Assembly (NCBI GenBank): GCA_030694935.1
Contig: JAUYUA010000070.1
Location: 1-46,428, forward strand
Reading direction: 5' to 3'
Length of the DNA: 46,428 nt
DNA from: Lutibacter sp.
GTDB lineage: Bacteria > Bacteroidota > Bacteroidia > Flavobacteriales > Flavobacteriaceae
Shown: positions 16,012 through 26,876 of the stretch, one piece after another
Numbering within the stretch: position 1 is the first letter of the stretch
Layout: each line of letters starts with the position of its first letter
The notes under the pieces: generated by a model
The model's database searches: none
Seen by the model: the letters and a program-made list of their open reading frames with translations, nothing else
What the model was told of the DNA's origin: nothing
Program-made: the position numbers and the translations under genes

Positions 16012-18288
16012 ATGAGCGATTCTAAAAAACAGAGCGAAGCTTTATTATATCACCAATACCCGAGTCCGGGCAAAATTCAAGTAGTACCAACAAAAAAACA
16101 TGCAACCCAACGCGATTTGTCGTTGGCATATTCACCGGGTGTGGCGGAGCCGTGTTTGGCCATCGAAAAAAATCCGGATGACGTTTATAAATATACCGCA
16201 AAAGGAAATTTAGTGGCCGTTATTTCTAACGGTACCGCAGTTTTGGGTTTGGGCGACATTGGAGCCATGGCAGGAAAACCTGTGATGGAAGGAAAAGGAT
16301 TGCTTTTTAAAATATTCGCCGACATCGATGTTTTTGACATTGAAGTGGATACACACGATGTGGAGAAATTTATTGAAACCGTAAAAAATATTTCGGTCAC
16401 TTTTGGCGGCATTAATCTAGAAGATATAAAAGCGCCTGAAGCTTTCGAAATTGAACGCAGGCTGAAAGAAGAATTGGACATTCCCGTAATGCATGACGAC
16501 CAACATGGTACGGCAATCATTTCAGCGGCAGCGTTAAAAAATGCAGTTGAAATAACTGGAAAAGATCTTTCAAAAGTTAAAATTGTGGTAAGCGGCGCAG
16601 GCGCTGCAGCCATTTCTTGTTCAAGATTGTATTTGGCTATTGGTGCTTCAAGAGAAAATTTGGTGATGTGCGACAGTAAGGGCGTTATCAGAAAAGATGC
16701 TCCTAATTTGAATGAGCAAAAAGCAGAGTTTGCTACTGACAGAGATTTACATTCTTTGGAAGAAGCAATGGTTGACAGCGATGTTTTTATTGGACTTTCA
16801 AAAGGAGATCTTGTAACACCTGCCATGTTGATGACCATGGCAAAAGATCCAATTGTTTTTGCGATGGCAAATCCAAATCCTGAAATTGAATATGATTTGG
16901 CGGTGGCAACAAGAAAAGACATTATTATGGCCACCGGACGTTCAGATTATCCCAACCAAGTGAATAATGTGCTCGGATTTCCATATATTTTTAGAGGTGC
17001 TTTAGACGTAAGAGCCACTAAGATAAATGAAGAAATGAAATTGGCTGCCGTTCATGCCTTGGCAAATTTAGCCAAAGAAACCGTTCCCGAACATCTAAAT
17101 ATTTTATACGGAGAAACCAATATAAAATTTGGTAAAGAGTACATCATTCCAAAACCATTTGACCACAGATTAATTACTGAAGTTCCGCCGGCAGTGGCAA
17201 AAGCAGCTATGGAATCGGGCGTGGCAAAACAACCAATTACAGATTGGGAAGCCTACAAAGAAGCATTGGCCGAAAGATTGGGAACAGGAAGCAAATTAAT
17301 GCGTATGCTCATGTCTCGCGCAAAAGATGATCCAAAAACCATCATTATTGCTGAAGCTGATCATTTAGATGTATTGAAAGCCGCACAAATTATTCACGAT
17401 GAAGGTATTGGAAAACCAATTTTATTGGGCGACAAAAAAATCATTAAAGAATTAATGAAGGAAATCAATTTTACTGCAGATGTGAAAATTTTGGATCCAA
17501 TATGCGATGAAGAGGAAGAACACAGAAACAGGTATGCACAAGTTTATTGGGAAAAAAGACAGCGCAATGGAATCACGTTATTCGCTGCGCAAAAATTAAT
17601 GCGTGAACGCAACTATTTTGCGGCCATGATGTTAAATGAAGGTGAAGGAGATTCTTTAATTACCGGTTATTCAAGAGCTTATCCAACTGTTGTAAAGCCA
17701 ATGATTGAGTTAATAGGTAAAGAAAAAGGTGTTAAACGTATTGCGGCAACAAACATTATGTTAACCAAAAGAGGCCCAATATTCTTTTCAGACACCGCAA
17801 TAAATATTGATCCAACAGCTGAAGAATTGGCAAATATAGCATATATGACCAGCGTATCCATGAAGATGTTTGGATTTGAACCTAATTTGGCGATGTTGTC
17901 ATTCTCAAATTTCGGATCATCTCCATCTCCGTTGGCAAATAAAGTTGCGCAAGCTGTTGAAATTATGCACAGAAGACACCCGGAAGTAAATGTGGACGGA
18001 GAAATACAAGCCGATTTTGCACTGAACCCTAAATTAATGAAAGATAAATTTCCTTTTTCAAGATTGACCGATAAAAAAGTGAATGGTTTGATATTTCCTA
18101 GTTTGGAAGCCGCAAATATTGGCTATAAACTCATGAAAGAGTTTGATCAAATTGTATCAATCGGGCCAATTATTATGGGACTTCAAAAGCCTGTTCATAT
18201 TCTGCAGCTCGGCGCCGGCGTCGACGAAATTGTGAATATGGCTTGCGTGGCAATTGTGCACGCTCAGGAAAAAATGAATAGTATGTAA
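16012..18288 (+). CDS. maeB: NADP-dependent malic enzyme with phosphotransacetylase-like domain
   Basis: Oxidative decarboxylation of malate to pyruvate with NADP reduction. The 758-residue chain has the MaeB two-domain layout. Residues 1 to about 425 are the malic enzyme (L-A-Y-S-P-G-V-A-E-P-C, the D-D-Q-H-G-T-A metal/substrate motif, and the G-A-G-A-A-A nucleotide-binding loop). About 430-758 is a phosphotransacetylase-like domain (E-A-D-H-L-D-V-L-K-A ... L-L-G-D), which in this family is regulatory, binding acetyl-CoA, rather than catalytic. It has its own promoter-like box and is followed 126 bp later by ruvA; this neighbour order fits Flavobacteriaceae. Identification is firm. Confidence 0.95.
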   Translation: MSDSKKQSEALLYHQYPSPGKIQVVPTKKHATQRDLSLAYSPGVAEPCLAIEKNPDDVYKYTAKGNLVAVISNGTAVLGLGDIGAMAGKPVMEGKGLLFKIFADIDVFDIEVDTHDVEKFIETVKNISVTFGGINLEDIKAPEAFEIERRLKEELDIPVMHDDQHGTAIISAAALKNAVEITGKDLSKVKIVVSGAGAAAISCSRLYLAIGASRENLVMCDSKGVIRKDAPNLNEQKAEFATDRDLHSLEEAMVDSDVFIGLSKGDLVTPAMLMTMAKDPIVFAMANPNPEIEYDLAVATRKDIIMATGRSDYPNQVNNVLGFPYIFRGALDVRATKINEEMKLAAVHALANLAKETVPEHLNILYGETNIKFGKEYIIPKPFDHRLITEVPPAVAKAAMESGVAKQPITDWEAYKEALAERLGTGSKLMRMLMSRAKDDPKTIIIAEADHLDVLKAAQIIHDEGIGKPILLGDKKIIKELMKEINFTADVKILDPICDEEEEHRNRYAQVYWEKRQRNGITLFAAQKLMRERNYFAAMMLNEGEGDSLITGYSRAYPTVVKPMIELIGKEKGVKRIAATNIMLTKRGPIFFSDTAINIDPTAEELANIAYMTSVSMKMFGFEPNLAMLSFSNFGSSPSPLANKVAQAVEIMHRRHPEVNVDGEIQADFALNPKLMKDKFPFSRLTDKKVNGLIFPSLEAANIGYKLMKEFDQIVSIGPIIMGLQKPVHILQLGAGVDEIVNMACVAIVHAQEKMNSM

Positions 18289-18414
18289 TATTTTACTACA
18301 TTTGGGAGTCCATAGAAAAAATGAAACGAGCCATAACAAATTTTGATGCACAGCAGAATGATTAATGGCGACTGCATCTGTACCAATAAAAAATAAAATT
18401 TAAACAGATGAAAT

Positions 18415-18996
18415 ATGATAACGCACATAAGAGGAAAATTAGTTGAAAAAAACCCAACGTATGCCGTTGTAGAAACCAATGGCGTAGGTTATTGGCTTAA
18501 TATTTCTCTTAACACCTATTCTCAGCTCCCGGATAACGAATTTGTTATGCTGTATACGCATCTTTCCATCAAGGAAGATGCGCATACATTATACGGATTT
18601 ATCAATAAAACGGAACGCGAAATTTTTAGATTGCTTATTTCCGTTTCTGGAGTCGGACCAAGTATTGCCCGAACCATGCTATCATCCATGACCACTGATG
18701 AAATTCAACAAGCAATCGCTTCAAACAATGTTTCCGTTATCCAGTCCGTAAAAGGAATCGGCGTTAAAACAGCACAACGCGTTTTGGTCGATTTGAGGGA
18801 TAAAATTTCCAAAACCTATGCCATTGATGAAGTTTATATCAGCCAAAGCAATACGATTAAAAATGAAGCGTTATCAGCATTAGAGGTCTTAGGATTTAAT
18901 AAAAAACAAGTTGAAAAAGTTGTGGATAAAATTTTGGCCGAAGACAAAAACCTAAGTGTTGAGGTTTTAATAAAAAACGCATTGAAAAATTTATAA
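18415..18996 (+). CDS. ruvA: Holliday junction branch migration protein RuvA
   Basis: DNA-binding subunit of the RuvAB branch-migration motor. The 193-residue length is normal. Domain I (residues 1-63) begins M-I-T-H-I-R-G-K-L and contains the acidic-pin region. Two helix-hairpin-helix motifs follow (S-G-V-G-P-S-I-A near 80 and V-K-G-I-G-V-K-T-A near 114). The C-terminal domain (about 145-193), which contacts RuvB, has E-A-L-S-A-L-E-V-L-G-F. The stop codon is only 3 bp from the TTG start of sprA, so the two are co-transcribed. Confidence 0.96.
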   Translation: MITHIRGKLVEKNPTYAVVETNGVGYWLNISLNTYSQLPDNEFVMLYTHLSIKEDAHTLYGFINKTEREIFRLLISVSGVGPSIARTMLSSMTTDEIQQAIASNNVSVIQSVKGIGVKTAQRVLVDLRDKISKTYAIDEVYISQSNTIKNEALSALEVLGFNKKQVEKVVDKILAEDKNLSVEVLIKNALKNL

Positions 18997-18999
18997 AAA

Positions 19000-21900
19000 T
19001 TGAAAAACGAGCGATATATAGTTAAAACGTATATTTTATTTTTTTTCTTTTGGTTTTTTCTGTCCGCAGTTAAAGCCCAAACACCTCCTGTTTTAGCCGC
19101 AAATGACACTACAATTGTTGGAAAAGCAACCGACACCATAAAATTAAAGTACCCATTTAAAAGATTTCAGGAAGGAAGCTTGTTTTTAACCGACCCAAAG
19201 CAATCGGAAATTATTTACGATACCGCACTTGGGAAATATATGGTTGTTGAAAAAATTGGAGATTATTACGTTCAGTACCCAATTTTTATGACTTTGGAAG
19301 AATACAAGCAATACCAGCTTAAAAAGGATATGCTTGCCTATTACAAAAACAAAATAAGCGCAACCAACCCTAAAAAAGCGGGAAGCGCTGAGGAACAAAA
19401 AAATTTATTGCCAACGTATTACGTAAAATCTGACTTTTTTCAATCCGTTTTTGGCGGAAATACCATTGAGGTAAATCCGCAGGGATCGGTATTGGTAAAG
19501 TTGGGAATGCTGTATCAAAAAGTTGACAATCCGCAATTGTCTGAACGCAACAGAAAAAGTTTTACCTTTGATTTTAACCAGGAAATTAGCGCAAGTATCC
19601 TCGCTAAAATTGGAACCAAGTTAAAAGTAAGTGCGCAATACGACACGCAATCAACCTTTAATTTCCAAAATCAGATAAAGTTGGAATACACCCCAACCGA
19701 AGATGACATTCTTCAAAAAATAGAGGTCGGGAATGTAAGCATGCCGCTTAAAAACTCATTAATTGTTGGCGCCCAAAGTTTATTTGGGGTTAAAACGCAA
19801 TTGCAATTTGGAAAAACATCTGTTACCGGCGTTTTTGCCGAACAAAAATCGCAGACAAAAACAGTGGCAGCACAAGGCGGTTCCACCATCCAGGAATTTG
19901 AATTGCATGCAACGGATTACGATGAAAACAGGCATTTCTTTTTGGCGCAATATTTTAGGGATCAATACAACACCGCTTTAAAAGATTATCCGTTAATAAA
20001 CAGCGCGGTAAATATTACAAGAGTGGAAGTTTGGGTCACCAACAGAAACGCCACAACCATTGATATCAGAAACATTGTGGCATTGTCTGACATTGGGGAA
20101 GGCGATCCAACAAATATTGGTCCGGCAAACGTAACGCCGGTTCCTGGCGCACTTTTCCCTTCAAACACAGCAAACGACATTTCATCGATATTGACAACCA
20201 CAAATCCGGTTCGTAATATTTCAACAGTTGGCAACGGTTTGTCCCCTTTTGGAATGCAGCAAGGACGTGATTATTCGGTTTTGGAAAATGCCATCAAATT
20301 AAGGCCCGATGAATACAGAGTGCATCCGCAATTGGGGTTTATTTCATTAAACCGAAGGTTGGCCGATTCTGATGTGCTTGCAGTTTCTTTTGAATATACC
20401 ATAAGCGGAGATTCCCAAGTATATAAAGTGGGTGAATTTGCCAGCGACGGTATTATTGCGCCTGAAAATATTGTGGTAAAACTGTTGCGAAGCGAAATCA
20501 TAAGCACGCAAATTCCGATGTGGGATTTGATGATGAAAAATATCTATTCTCTACAAACCTACAGAATGCAGCGCGATGGTTTTAGGTTGGAATTGCTGTA
20601 TGCCGATGATGCAACCGGTGTATCGATTAACGTTTTGCAAAATGCGCAAACTCCTGGTGTTTCAGACAAGACATTGATGAATTTATTGGATGTGGACAGG
20701 CTGGACCAAAGCCAGTTTTACACACCCGAAGGCGATGGTTATTTTGATTATGTGGAAGGCGCTACGGTAAATTCGGAAAAAGGATATATTCTTTTTCCAA
20801 ATATTGAGCCTTTCGGTGCAGATTTACAGGCTAAATTAACCAGCAGTGCCGATGAAATTTATATTTTTAATGAATTGTACCGAATTACGCAATCCGAAGC
20901 AAAAAATAATTTTCAGCAAAAAGACAAGTATTTAATAAAGGGATATCATAAATCTGAAAGTGCCAACGGCATTCCGTTAGGCGCTTTTAACGTGGCGCAA
21001 GGCTCGGTTAGGGTAACTTCCGGCGGAAGGGAATTGGTTGAAGGTGTTGATTATGTGGTGGATTATCAAATGGGACGGGTACAAATTATCAATCCTAGTT
21101 TGGAAGCTTCCAATGCACCAATTGAAGTTTCTGTTGAAAACAATGCCACCTTTAATTTACAGACAAAAAGCTTTTTGGGCGTTAACATAGAACATAAGTT
21201 TTCCGATAATTTTATTGCAGGCGCCACCATTTTAAATTTAAATGAAAAGCCATTAACCCAAAAAGCTTTGTTCGGACAAGAACCAATCAACAATACTATT
21301 TTTGGACTGAATGCAAGCTTCGGAACAGAAGTGCCAAAATTTACAAAATGGGTAAATAAATTGCCTAATATTGATACCGATGTTCCTTCAAATTTTTCAG
21401 TTCGTGGGGATTTTGCCTATATAATTCCGGGTTCGCCAAAAAGAATTGAGTTAGACGGCCAAGCCACTTCTTATGTGGATGATTTTGAAGGCTCGCAAAT
21501 TCCAATTGAAATAAAAACAATTCAGCAATGGTATATGGCAAGCACGCCGCAATACCAAACGCAATTTGATTTGGGTGGAAATGCCACTGGTTTGTCTTAT
21601 GGTTACAAAAGAGCTAGATTGGCTTGGTATACCGTTGATCCGCTTTTTTATGGCGGATCTTCATTACAACCCGGAAACATTGACAATGCCGAGCTTTCTC
21701 GTGCTGAGGTTAGAAGAATTAGATATGAAGAATTATTCCCTGAACAGGATTTAGATTTAACACAGTCAACAGTAGTGAGAACTTTAGATTTGGCGTATTA
21801 CCCGAATGAAAGAGGAAGCTATAATTATGACACATCAAATTTGGGCGCCGACGGAAAATTCATCGACCCTGAAGACAGATGGGCCGGAATTACAAGACCT

Positions 21901-24900
21901 TTAACCACCACAAACTTTGAGCAATCAAACGTTGAATATATCCAATTTTGGTTGATGGATCCGTACGAACATTATTCCATTACAAATGAAGAAGGATTGC
22001 CAGCGGGAGTAAATCCGAACAACCCCATAAATCAGGTAGGGGAAGTTTATTTTAACCTAGGAAATGTTTCAGAAGACATTTTAAAGGACGGCAGAAAAAT
22101 GTATGAAAACGGCTTGCCCGAAAGTGCGTTGAGCACCAGTAATACCGAACCGACCGTTTGGGGTAAAATTCCCACCAACCAATCTTTATTGTATGCTTTT
22201 AGCGACAAAGACAATGAACGTTTGAGCCAGGATATTGGTTTTGACGGAATGAATGATGCCGAAGAAACCCAATTGTTTGGAACCGCTTTTGGTCCCGATC
22301 CCGCAAATGACAATTACTCCTATTTCCGAAGTTCAGATTACGACGCCAACAATGCATCTATTTTAACACGCTATAAAAAGTTTAACAACACACAGGGAAA
22401 TTCGCCAACCAATAATTTATCAACCGAAAGCTATCCAACTTCAGCCACAACATTTCCCGATGTTGAAGACATCAATAGAGACCAAACCATGAATACGGTT
22501 GAAAGCTATTATCAATACAAAGTGTCGTTAAATAAAAGCGATTTGGTTATTGGGCAAAACAATATTGTTGATGAAAAAATAGTGACCGTTGAACTTGAAG
22601 ACGGCAGCAAAAAAGAGTTTAGATGGTTGCAATTTAGGATTCAGGTAAGCAGTCCGGATGAGGTTGTCAACAATATTACGGGGTTTAACACCATTCGTTT
22701 TATGCGAATATTTTTAACCAAATTCAAAATGCCGGTGGTGTTGCGTTTTGGCGAGTTGCAGTTGGTGCGCGGAGATTGGAGACGTTATACAAAAACCTTG
22801 GATGAAGTGATTGTGCCTCCTCAAGATTTAACAAATACGCAACTGCAAAATTTTCAGGTGGGCGTGGTCAATATTCAGGAGAATGAAGCCAGAAATCCAA
22901 TTCCTTATGTGTTGCCTCCTGGCATTGAGCGTGAAATATTAAGGGGAACCACCACCTTGCAAAAACAAAATGAGCAATCGCTTTCATTAAAAGTTATCGA
23001 TTTGGAACCTGAGGAAACAAGAGCCATATTCAAAAATGTTAGGGTGGATTTAAGAATGTACAAACACTTAAAATTGTTTTTGCATGCGGAAGGCGTTCAA
23101 ACAAAACCACAAGTTCAAGACAATGAATTAAAAGCCATTATAAGAATTGGAAGTGACTTAAACGACAATTATTATCAGCTTGAAAAATTATTGGCTATTT
23201 CCGATTATGGCGTAACAACACCTTATGAAATTTGGCCCGAAGAAAATAATTTAGATGCCTTTTTGGAATATTTAGGAAAACTTAAATTGTTGCGATTTGA
23301 AGCAGGAATTGCCCCAAACGTGTTATTCCCGGCAGTAAATATACCTTCGCCTATTGACGGATTGGAGGGTTACGAAATTAGGGTAAAAGGAAATCCGAAT
23401 TTGGCGAACATCAAAACCATTATGCTTGGGGTAAAAAATGCAACAACCACCAATAAAAGCGCTGAGATTTGGTTCAATGAAATGCGGGTTTCTGAGTTCG
23501 ACAATAAAGGCGGTTGGGCAGCCGTGGTGAGCGCCGACGCAAATTTTGCCGATTTTGCCGATGTTTCCGTAACAGGAAGAATGGAAACACAGGGATTTGG
23601 AGGCATTGAGCAACGCGTAAATGAACGCAGCCAGCAAGACACAAAATTGTATGACGTGGTCACCAATGTAAATTTGGGGAAACTGTTGCCGAAAGATTGG
23701 GGCATACGATTGCCTTTTAATTATAGCGTTTCAGAAGAATTTAGGGATCCAAAATATGATCCGCAATATCAGGATGTGTTGTTTGACGACGCAAAAGACA
23801 TCAACCCAAACAGTGCCAGCGCAAGAGATTATACCAAACGCAGAAGCATCAGTTTAATCAATGTCAGAAAAGAATTTAATCCTAATTCAGACAATAAACA
23901 GCGTTTTTACAGTGTGGAAAACTTATCGGTTTCCTACGCTTACAACGACACGTATCATAAAGATTACAATGTCCAAAAATATAATGACCAAAATGTGCGG
24001 ACATCGGCCAACTATAATTACAGTTTTAAGGAATTGACGGTAGAGCCATTCAAAAATTCTGATGCCCTTAAAGGAAAATATTTACAATTCATTAAAGATT
24101 TTAATGTGAATCTGTTGCCTTCAACAATCTCTGTAAATTCAAATATCATAAGACGTTATAATGAACAGCTTTCCAGAAGTTTAATTGAAGGATTGCCGGA
24201 ATTGCCCGTGTTGCGCCAACGTCATTTTATGTTTGATTGGGATTATGCCATTGGATATAATTTAACAAAATCGTTACAGTTTAATTTTAGGGCGACCAAC
24301 AACAATATTTATGATGACTTCTTCGCTACGGATGACATTAAATTATTTGACAATTTTTTCACCACCGGCAGACCCGATCATTACCGCCAATCGTTAAACG
24401 GAACCTACAAAATACCGTTGAATAAAATACCGTTTTTAGATTTTGCAAATGCAAATTACGCCTATACGGCCGATTTTGACTGGCAGGCATCGTCACAATC
24501 TTATGTGGATAAAGTGGGAAATGTTATTCAAAATGCAAACACACATACTTTAGGTTTCGATTTAGACTTTAATAAATTTTACAAAACCATTGGCATAGAC
24601 AAGCTGTTGAATAAAAAACCCAAGGTTGGCGAAACAAATCAGCCAGCAACAGAAACCGCTGAAAATAATTCGGCCAAAAAGAATAAATCTGCCGGATCTG
24701 ACATTGGACAAACTTTTTATAATGTTTTGACAGCTGTTAAAAAGGCACGGATTAATTATTCTGAAAATAACGGAACTTTCTTGCCGGGTTATGTGCCTCA
24801 AATCGGATTTTTGGGACGAGACAATTACAGCGGCGGACTTGCGCCAACATTCGGATTTGTGTTCGGAAGCCAAATTGACATCAGACAAAGGGCCGTTGAA

Positions 24901-26040
24901 AATGGATGGTTATTGTCTAGAGACATCAACGATCCTTATTTCAACAGAACCTTCAGCCAAACGCATTTAAATAAATTGGACGCAACCATTACCGTTGAGC
25001 CATCAAAAAATTTGGATATTGAGTTTAGGGGAACCAAAACCTACACTAAAAATACTTCTCAACAATTGGATGTGGTGAACGGCATCTTAAATTCAGATTC
25101 GCCAATTACCCAATACGGAAATTTTAGCATAAGCCACAATATGATCAAAACATCATTCAATAACAGTGATGTCACTTTTGAAGAATTTAAAAACAACCGA
25201 ACCATTATTGCGCAACGTTTGGCAACAAATACAGGCCAACCAATAAGCGGTTTTGGGGAAACAAGCGAACAGGTTATGCTTCCGGCATTTATGGCTGCCT
25301 ATTCCGGTAAAGATGCGGCTACCGTAAAATTAGACGCTTTTAGGGAAGTGCCAATTCCAAGTTGGAAATTAACCTACAAAGGATTGATGCAAATGGCTTG
25401 GTTTAAGGAACATTTTAGAAGTTTTTTAATAACCCACAGCTATAATTCCTTATATTCTATCACAAGTTTCAGCAATAATTTGGCTTATAATAATAACAAT
25501 CCTTATGCAGAAACCGATATTGCAGGCAATTACATCAACAAAACCATCTTCTCAAATGTTAATTTACTGGAAGAATTTTCTCCATTGATAAAAGTGGATG
25601 TGAAAATGAAAAATTCCGTATCTTTCAGCGGTCGAATAAACAAGGACAGAGGGCTTACTTTAAACTTTAACAACAACACAATTACCCAAATAAAAGGAAC
25701 GGAATATGTGGTTGGGTTGGGGTACAGACTTAAAGATTTGGCCATGAACTTTAAGTTTGGCGGTGAAGTGACAAAGCTAAAAGGAGACCTCGATTTAAGG
25801 GCCGATGTATCTTTGAGAGACAATGAAACAATTATTAGAGCCATTGATAAAGACAACAATCAAGTAACGGGCGGACAACGTTTATTGTCCTTGAAATTCT
25901 TTGCAGATTACGCGGTGAGTAAAAATTTAACAACCTCTTTTTACTTCGACCAAAGTTCTTCTCAATACGCAATTTCAACAACTTTCCCAAGGCAATCTAT
26001 AAGCTCGGGATTAAGCGTCAGGTATATATTTGGTAATTAA
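19000..26040 (+). CDS. sprA: Gliding motility / type IX secretion translocon protein SprA
   Basis: SprA forms the very large outer-membrane beta-barrel of the type IX secretion system and is needed for gliding and protein export in Bacteroidota. The 2346 residues match the family's unusual size. The start is a TTG 3 bp after ruvA, chosen because it gives a signal peptide (K-N-E-R-Y-I-V-K, then a Phe-rich hydrophobic stretch ending A-V-K-A-Q). The conserved P-F-K-R-F-Q-E-G-S-L-F-L segment is near residues 50-60. The remainder is dominated by alternating beta-strand sequence, ending in a C-terminal strand with terminal aromatic residue (V-R-Y-I-F-G-N). gcvH follows after 36 bp without a terminator. 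Identification is firm. Confidence 0.96.
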   Translation: MKNERYIVKTYILFFFFWFFLSAVKAQTPPVLAANDTTIVGKATDTIKLKYPFKRFQEGSLFLTDPKQSEIIYDTALGKYMVVEKIGDYYVQYPIFMTLEEYKQYQLKKDMLAYYKNKISATNPKKAGSAEEQKNLLPTYYVKSDFFQSVFGGNTIEVNPQGSVLVKLGMLYQKVDNPQLSERNRKSFTFDFNQEISASILAKIGTKLKVSAQYDTQSTFNFQNQIKLEYTPTEDDILQKIEVGNVSMPLKNSLIVGAQSLFGVKTQLQFGKTSVTGVFAEQKSQTKTVAAQGGSTIQEFELHATDYDENRHFFLAQYFRDQYNTALKDYPLINSAVNITRVEVWVTNRNATTIDIRNIVALSDIGEGDPTNIGPANVTPVPGALFPSNTANDISSILTTTNPVRNISTVGNGLSPFGMQQGRDYSVLENAIKLRPDEYRVHPQLGFISLNRRLADSDVLAVSFEYTISGDSQVYKVGEFASDGIIAPENIVVKLLRSEIISTQIPMWDLMMKNIYSLQTYRMQRDGFRLELLYADDATGVSINVLQNAQTPGVSDKTLMNLLDVDRLDQSQFYTPEGDGYFDYVEGATVNSEKGYILFPNIEPFGADLQAKLTSSADEIYIFNELYRITQSEAKNNFQQKDKYLIKGYHKSESANGIPLGAFNVAQGSVRVTSGGRELVEGVDYVVDYQMGRVQIINPSLEASNAPIEVSVENNATFNLQTKSFLGVNIEHKFSDNFIAGATILNLNEKPLTQKALFGQEPINNTIFGLNASFGTEVPKFTKWVNKLPNIDTDVPSNFSVRGDFAYIIPGSPKRIELDGQATSYVDDFEGSQIPIEIKTIQQWYMASTPQYQTQFDLGGNATGLSYGYKRARLAWYTVDPLFYGGSSLQPGNIDNAELSRAEVRRIRYEELFPEQDLDLTQSTVVRTLDLAYYPNERGSYNYDTSNLGADGKFIDPEDRWAGITRPLTTTNFEQSNVEYIQFWLMDPYEHYSITNEEGLPAGVNPNNPINQVGEVYFNLGNVSEDILKDGRKMYENGLPESALSTSNTEPTVWGKIPTNQSLLYAFSDKDNERLSQDIGFDGMNDAEETQLFGTAFGPDPANDNYSYFRSSDYDANNASILTRYKKFNNTQGNSPTNNLSTESYPTSATTFPDVEDINRDQTMNTVESYYQYKVSLNKSDLVIGQNNIVDEKIVTVELEDGSKKEFRWLQFRIQVSSPDEVVNNITGFNTIRFMRIFLTKFKMPVVLRFGELQLVRGDWRRYTKTLDEVIVPPQDLTNTQLQNFQVGVVNIQENEARNPIPYVLPPGIEREILRGTTTLQKQNEQSLSLKVIDLEPEETRAIFKNVRVDLRMYKHLKLFLHAEGVQTKPQVQDNELKAIIRIGSDLNDNYYQLEKLLAISDYGVTTPYEIWPEENNLDAFLEYLGKLKLLRFEAGIAPNVLFPAVNIPSPIDGLEGYEIRVKGNPNLANIKTIMLGVKNATTTNKSAEIWFNEMRVSEFDNKGGWAAVVSADANFADFADVSVTGRMETQGFGGIEQRVNERSQQDTKLYDVVTNVNLGKLLPKDWGIRLPFNYSVSEEFRDPKYDPQYQDVLFDDAKDINPNSASARDYTKRRSISLINVRKEFNPNSDNKQRFYSVENLSVSYAYNDTYHKDYNVQKYNDQNVRTSANYNYSFKELTVEPFKNSDALKGKYLQFIKDFNVNLLPSTISVNSNIIRRYNEQLSRSLIEGLPELPVLRQRHFMFDWDYAIGYNLTKSLQFNFRATNNNIYDDFFATDDIKLFDNFFTTGRPDHYRQSLNGTYKIPLNKIPFLDFANANYAYTADFDWQASSQSYVDKVGNVIQNANTHTLGFDLDFNKFYKTIGIDKLLNKKPKVGETNQPATETAENNSAKKNKSAGSDIGQTFYNVLTAVKKARINYSENNGTFLPGYVPQIGFLGRDNYSGGLAPTFGFVFGSQIDIRQRAVENGWLLSRDINDPYFNRTFSQTHLNKLDATITVEPSKNLDIEFRGTKTYTKNTSQQLDVVNGILNSDSPITQYGNFSISHNMIKTSFNNSDVTFEEFKNNRTIIAQRLATNTGQPISGFGETSEQVMLPAFMAAYSGKDAATVKLDAFREVPIPSWKLTYKGLMQMAWFKEHFRSFLITHSYNSLYSITSFSNNLAYNNNNPYAETDIAGNYINKTIFSNVNLLEEFSPLIKVDVKMKNSVSFSGRINKDRGLTLNFNNNTITQIKGTEYVVGLGYRLKDLAMNFKFGGEVTKLKGDLDLRADVSLRDNETIIRAIDKDNNQVTGGQRLLSLKFFADYAVSKNLTTSFYFDQSSSQYAISTTFPRQSISSGLSVRYIFGN

Positions 26041-26076
26041 ACAATAAAATAAACAGTAAATTAAATAATAAAAATA

Positions 26077-26457
26077 ATGAAAATTCCAGCAGATTTAAAA
26101 TACACTAAAGACCACGAATGGATTAAAATTGAAGGCAATATAGCCACCGTTGGCATTACGCATTTTGCGCAGAGCGAATTGGGCGACATTGTTTATGTTG
26201 ATGTTGATACTTTAAACGAAACGATTGAGAAAGAAGAAGTCTTTGGGTCGGTGGAGGCCGTAAAAACTGTTTCAGATTTATTTATGCCAATTTCTGGTGA
26301 AATAATCGAATTTAACGAAACTTTAGGTGATGAACCAGAAAAAGTAAACAAAGACCCTTACGGAGAAGGATGGATGATTAAAATTGCCATTTCAAACGCC
26401 TCTCAAATAGAAGAATTATTATCGGCAAAGGAATACGGAGAACTGATTGGGGCGTAA
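26077..26457 (+). CDS. gcvH: Glycine cleavage system H protein
   Basis: Lipoyl carrier of the glycine cleavage complex, shuttling the aminomethyl group between P, T and L proteins. The 126-residue protein has the typical start (Y-T-K-D-H-E-W) and the lipoylation site K63 in S-V-E-A-V-K-T-V-S-D-L. P, T and L genes are not in the window. It sits between sprA and a vanZ-like gene, and its last 11 bp overlap the TTG start of the latter. Confidence 0.96.
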   Translation: MKIPADLKYTKDHEWIKIEGNIATVGITHFAQSELGDIVYVDVDTLNETIEKEEVFGSVEAVKTVSDLFMPISGEIIEFNETLGDEPEKVNKDPYGEGWMIKIAISNASQIEELLSAKEYGELIGA

Positions 26458-26806
26458 TTATTTCTTTTACATTGCCTTATTCTTAACAATTGCAATTGCA
26501 GTTGGAAGTTTAATTTCTCTTAAAAGCAAATTGCAAATTGATGTGCAAGTTTCAGATAAAATATTGCACACGGTTGGTTATTTTATGTTGACAATAAGCT
26601 GGTTAATGGCTTATAACGTAAAATCCAATCCGATGAAATTGAGCCTGCTTATTGCTTCGGCAGTTTTTATTTATGGCATAATTATTGAGATTTTGCAAGG
26701 AGCATTAACCGATTACCGGCAAGCAGATTTATACGATGTATTTGCCAATTTTTCGGGTATTGCAGTTGCAATTATGTTTTTTGCCCTTGTTTTAAAAAAA
26801 AATTAA
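26447..26806 (+). CDS. VanZ-family membrane protein
   Basis: A 119-residue integral membrane protein with four hydrophobic segments. It has the VanZ-like pattern D-K-I-L-H-T-V-G-Y-F at the start of the second span and I-E-I-L-Q-G-A-L-T-D-Y-R-Q-A-D-L-Y-D-V-F-A-N between the last two. VanZ itself modestly raises teicoplanin resistance; the role of the short Bacteroidota members is unknown. The TTG start overlaps gcvH by 11 bp, which suggests translational coupling. No ATG is available that would keep the first span. Confidence 0.85.
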   Translation: MGRNYFFYIALFLTIAIAVGSLISLKSKLQIDVQVSDKILHTVGYFMLTISWLMAYNVKSNPMKLSLLIASAVFIYGIIIEILQGALTDYRQADLYDVFANFSGIAVAIMFFALVLKKN

Positions 26807-26876
26807 TATCATTTAAAAAATATACTTGTATAATATATTTAAATTATTAAATTAGCAACCTATAAAAATTTTACAG